Positions 5,079 through 6,523 of a stretch of DNA of 6,523 nucleotides are shown here, piece after piece. The notes under the pieces were generated by a model that was not told where the DNA came from, did not search any database, and saw nothing but the letters and a program-made list of their open reading frames with translations. The first letter of the stretch is position 1. Every line of letters begins with the position of its first letter. The translations under genes and the position numbers were made by a program. The stretch lies in the NCBI GenBank assembly GCA_039927815.1, contig JBDSUJ010000109.1, forward strand, positions 1 to 6,523, in the 5' to 3' direction. Origin of the DNA: Croceibacterium_A sp039927815 (GTDB lineage Bacteria; Pseudomonadota; Alphaproteobacteria; Sphingomonadales; Sphingomonadaceae).

Positions 5079-6523
5079 ATGGCTGAACGGGAATCGATGC
5101 CGGTCGACGTGGTGATCGTCGGCGCGGGTCCGGCGGGACTGTCGGCCGCCATCCGGCTGAAACAGCTCAACGGCGCGCTCGAGATTGTAGTGCTGGAAAA
5201 AGGCTCCGAGGTCGGGGCCCATATCCTGTCGGGCGCCGCGGTCGATCCGCGGGCACTTGACGAGCTGGTGCCCGATTGGCGCGACACTTGCCCGCTCGCC
5301 GAAGTCCCGATCACCGAGAACCATCACTGGATCCTGACCCGCCGCGGCAAGTGGGCGATCCCCGAGTTCATGCTCCCACCGTTGATGAGCAACCGCGGCT
5401 GCTACACGGGCTCGCTCGGGAACTTGTGCCGGTGGCTGGCTGAGCAAGCCGAAGCCCTTGGGGTCCAGATTTTCCCCGGTTTTCCCGCGTCCGAGGTGCT
5501 GTTCGACGAACACGGAGCGGTCCGCGGAGTGGCGACGCAGGACATGGGCGTGGCGGCGGACGGCTCGCACAAGCCCGACTATCAGCCGGGCATGGAGCTG
5601 CACGCCGAATATACGCTGTTCGCGGAAGGCGCGCGCGGGCATCTGACCAAGCGGCTCAAGGCACACTTCGACCTTGACGCGGACGCCCAGCCGCAAGTCT
5701 ACGGCCTCGGCATCAAGGAGTTGTGGGACGTCCAGCCGGACCGGCACGAGCCGGGCCGGGTGGTCCACACCCAGGGCTGGCCGCTGTCCGAGCATGATGA
5801 ATGGGGCGGAAGTTTCCTGTACCATCAGGCGAACGGGCAAGTCGCGCTCGGGTTTGTGACCGCGCTCGATTACGCCAATCCGTGGCTCAATCCGTTCGAG
5901 GAATTCCAGCGCTGGAAGCAGCACCCCGCAATCCGTCCGGTGCTCGAAGGGGGGCGCCGGGTCGCGTATGGCGCCCGCGCGATCAACGAAGGCGGCTGGC
6001 AAGCGGTCCCGCGGCTGACTTTTCCCGGCGGCGCGCTGATTGGCTGCTCCGCGGGGTTCGTCAACGTGCCGCGCATCAAGGGCACCCATACCGCGATGAA
6101 GAGCGGAATGCTCGCGGCGGAAGCACTGGCAGCGGCGCTGGCAGCCGGGCGCGGGAATGACGACCCGGAGGAGTATGACGCAGCTCTGCGGGCCAGCTGG
6201 ATCGCCGACGAACTGGCGTTGGTCCGCAACGCCGAGCCGCTGATCGCGCGTTTCGGCGGCGCGTTGGGAACGCTGCTGGCGGGCGCCGACATGTGGTTGC
6301 GCACTCTGAAGGTCCGCCTCCCATTCACGATGCACCATCACCCCGACAACGCAGCGATCCAACGCGCTGACCTGTACCCGCGGATCGTCTATCCCAAGCC
6401 TGACAACGTGATCAGTTTCGACCGCCTCTCGTCGGTGTTCCTGTCGGGCACCAATCACGTCGAAGACCAACCGTGCCACCTGGTCCTGAAGGATCCGTCG
6501 ATCCCGCAGCGCGTCAACTGGCC
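5079..6523 (+). CDS. Electron transfer flavoprotein-ubiquinone oxidoreductase, 3' end beyond the window
   Basis: The frame is open from the ATG at 5079 to the window end (481 codons); the family is about 550 residues, so about 70 are missing. The enzyme takes electrons from ETF, which is reduced by acyl-CoA and other dehydrogenases, and passes them to ubiquinone in the membrane. The N-terminus MAERESMPVDVVIVGAGPAGL is typical: GxGxxG of the FAD Rossmann fold at 15-20 and the ribose-binding Glu in VVLEKG (E40). GAHILSGAAVDP, PPLMSNRGCYTGSL, GCSAGFVNVPRIKGTHTAMKSG (from 322) and the late segment DQPCHLVLKDPSIP are further family blocks. The C-terminal 4Fe-4S ferredoxin-like domain lies outside the window. 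The next ATG (5097, Met7) is less likely because ETF-QO homologues usually begin with a similar ERE-like extension. No strong Shine-Dalgarno is seen at 5079; the nearest purine run (GAGAGG, 5056-5061) is about 17 bases away. Confidence 0.93.
   Translation, partial: MAERESMPVDVVIVGAGPAGLSAAIRLKQLNGALEIVVLEKGSEVGAHILSGAAVDPRALDELVPDWRDTCPLAEVPITENHHWILTRRGKWAIPEFMLPPLMSNRGCYTGSLGNLCRWLAEQAEALGVQIFPGFPASEVLFDEHGAVRGVATQDMGVAADGSHKPDYQPGMELHAEYTLFAEGARGHLTKRLKAHFDLDADAQPQVYGLGIKELWDVQPDRHEPGRVVHTQGWPLSEHDEWGGSFLYHQANGQVALGFVTALDYANPWLNPFEEFQRWKQHPAIRPVLEGGRRVAYGARAINEGGWQAVPRLTFPGGALIGCSAGFVNVPRIKGTHTAMKSGMLAAEALAAALAAGRGNDDPEEYDAALRASWIADELALVRNAEPLIARFGGALGTLLAGADMWLRTLKVRLPFTMHHHPDNAAIQRADLYPRIVYPKPDNVISFDRLSSVFLSGTNHVEDQPCHLVLKDPSIPQRVNW

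Noticed and set aside
5064..6479. A 471-residue open frame on the minus strand
   Set aside because: It lies fully antisense to the clearly recognised ETF-QO gene. Its translation is rich in Arg, His and Val with no recognisable domain, which is what a GC-rich gene produces on its opposite strand.

Overview
The window is GC-rich and bacterial. The gene set points to an aerobic alphaproteobacterium, most likely in the Sphingomonadales (Erythrobacter, Sphingomonas or Novosphingobium type). This rests on protein style: ETF-ubiquinone oxidoreductase, a PA0069-type radical SAM protein, a short PilZ protein, and a uracil-DNA-glycosylase-like protein directly upstream of a lytic transglycosylase. A direct-repeat GAAC-N7-GAAC site of the alphaproteobacterial LexA type agrees with it. 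The placement is an inference, not a database result.

Layout. Six genes lie on the minus strand and one on the plus strand. On the right, the 5' part of an ETF-ubiquinone oxidoreductase gene (5079 to the window end, plus strand) diverges across a 48-base gap from a tightly packed minus-strand cluster. In transcription order this cluster is a cysteine-free UDG-like protein (5030-4302), a secreted Slt-type lytic transglycosylase (4302-2521) and MoaB (2521-1994). Each junction shares one base (TAGTG, then TGATG), so the three genes are almost certainly co-transcribed and translationally coupled. After a 54-base gap with two small hairpins comes a one-domain PilZ protein (1939-1613). After a further 55-base gap comes a PA0069-family radical SAM protein (1557-472). 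At the left edge is the N-terminal third or so of an outer-membrane beta-barrel protein with a clear signal peptide (340 to the window start).

How the parts relate. The cluster is mixed housekeeping: respiratory electron entry from acyl-CoA dehydrogenases (ETF-QO), peptidoglycan turnover (transglycosylase), molybdenum cofactor synthesis (MoaB), c-di-GMP sensing (PilZ) and a probable nucleic-acid-related radical SAM enzyme. No mobile element, CRISPR array, tRNA or rRNA gene was seen. No gap without a gene exceeds about 130 bases.

The most interesting signal is in the promoter of the radical SAM gene. A perfect GAAC-N7-GAAC site overlaps a plausible extended -10, and the predicted +1 falls on the A of the ATG. 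This suggests a leaderless, DNA-damage-inducible gene. The second is the UDG-like protein, which keeps the fold's landmarks but has lost every cysteine and the main catalytic motifs. I see no convincing new multi-gene system.
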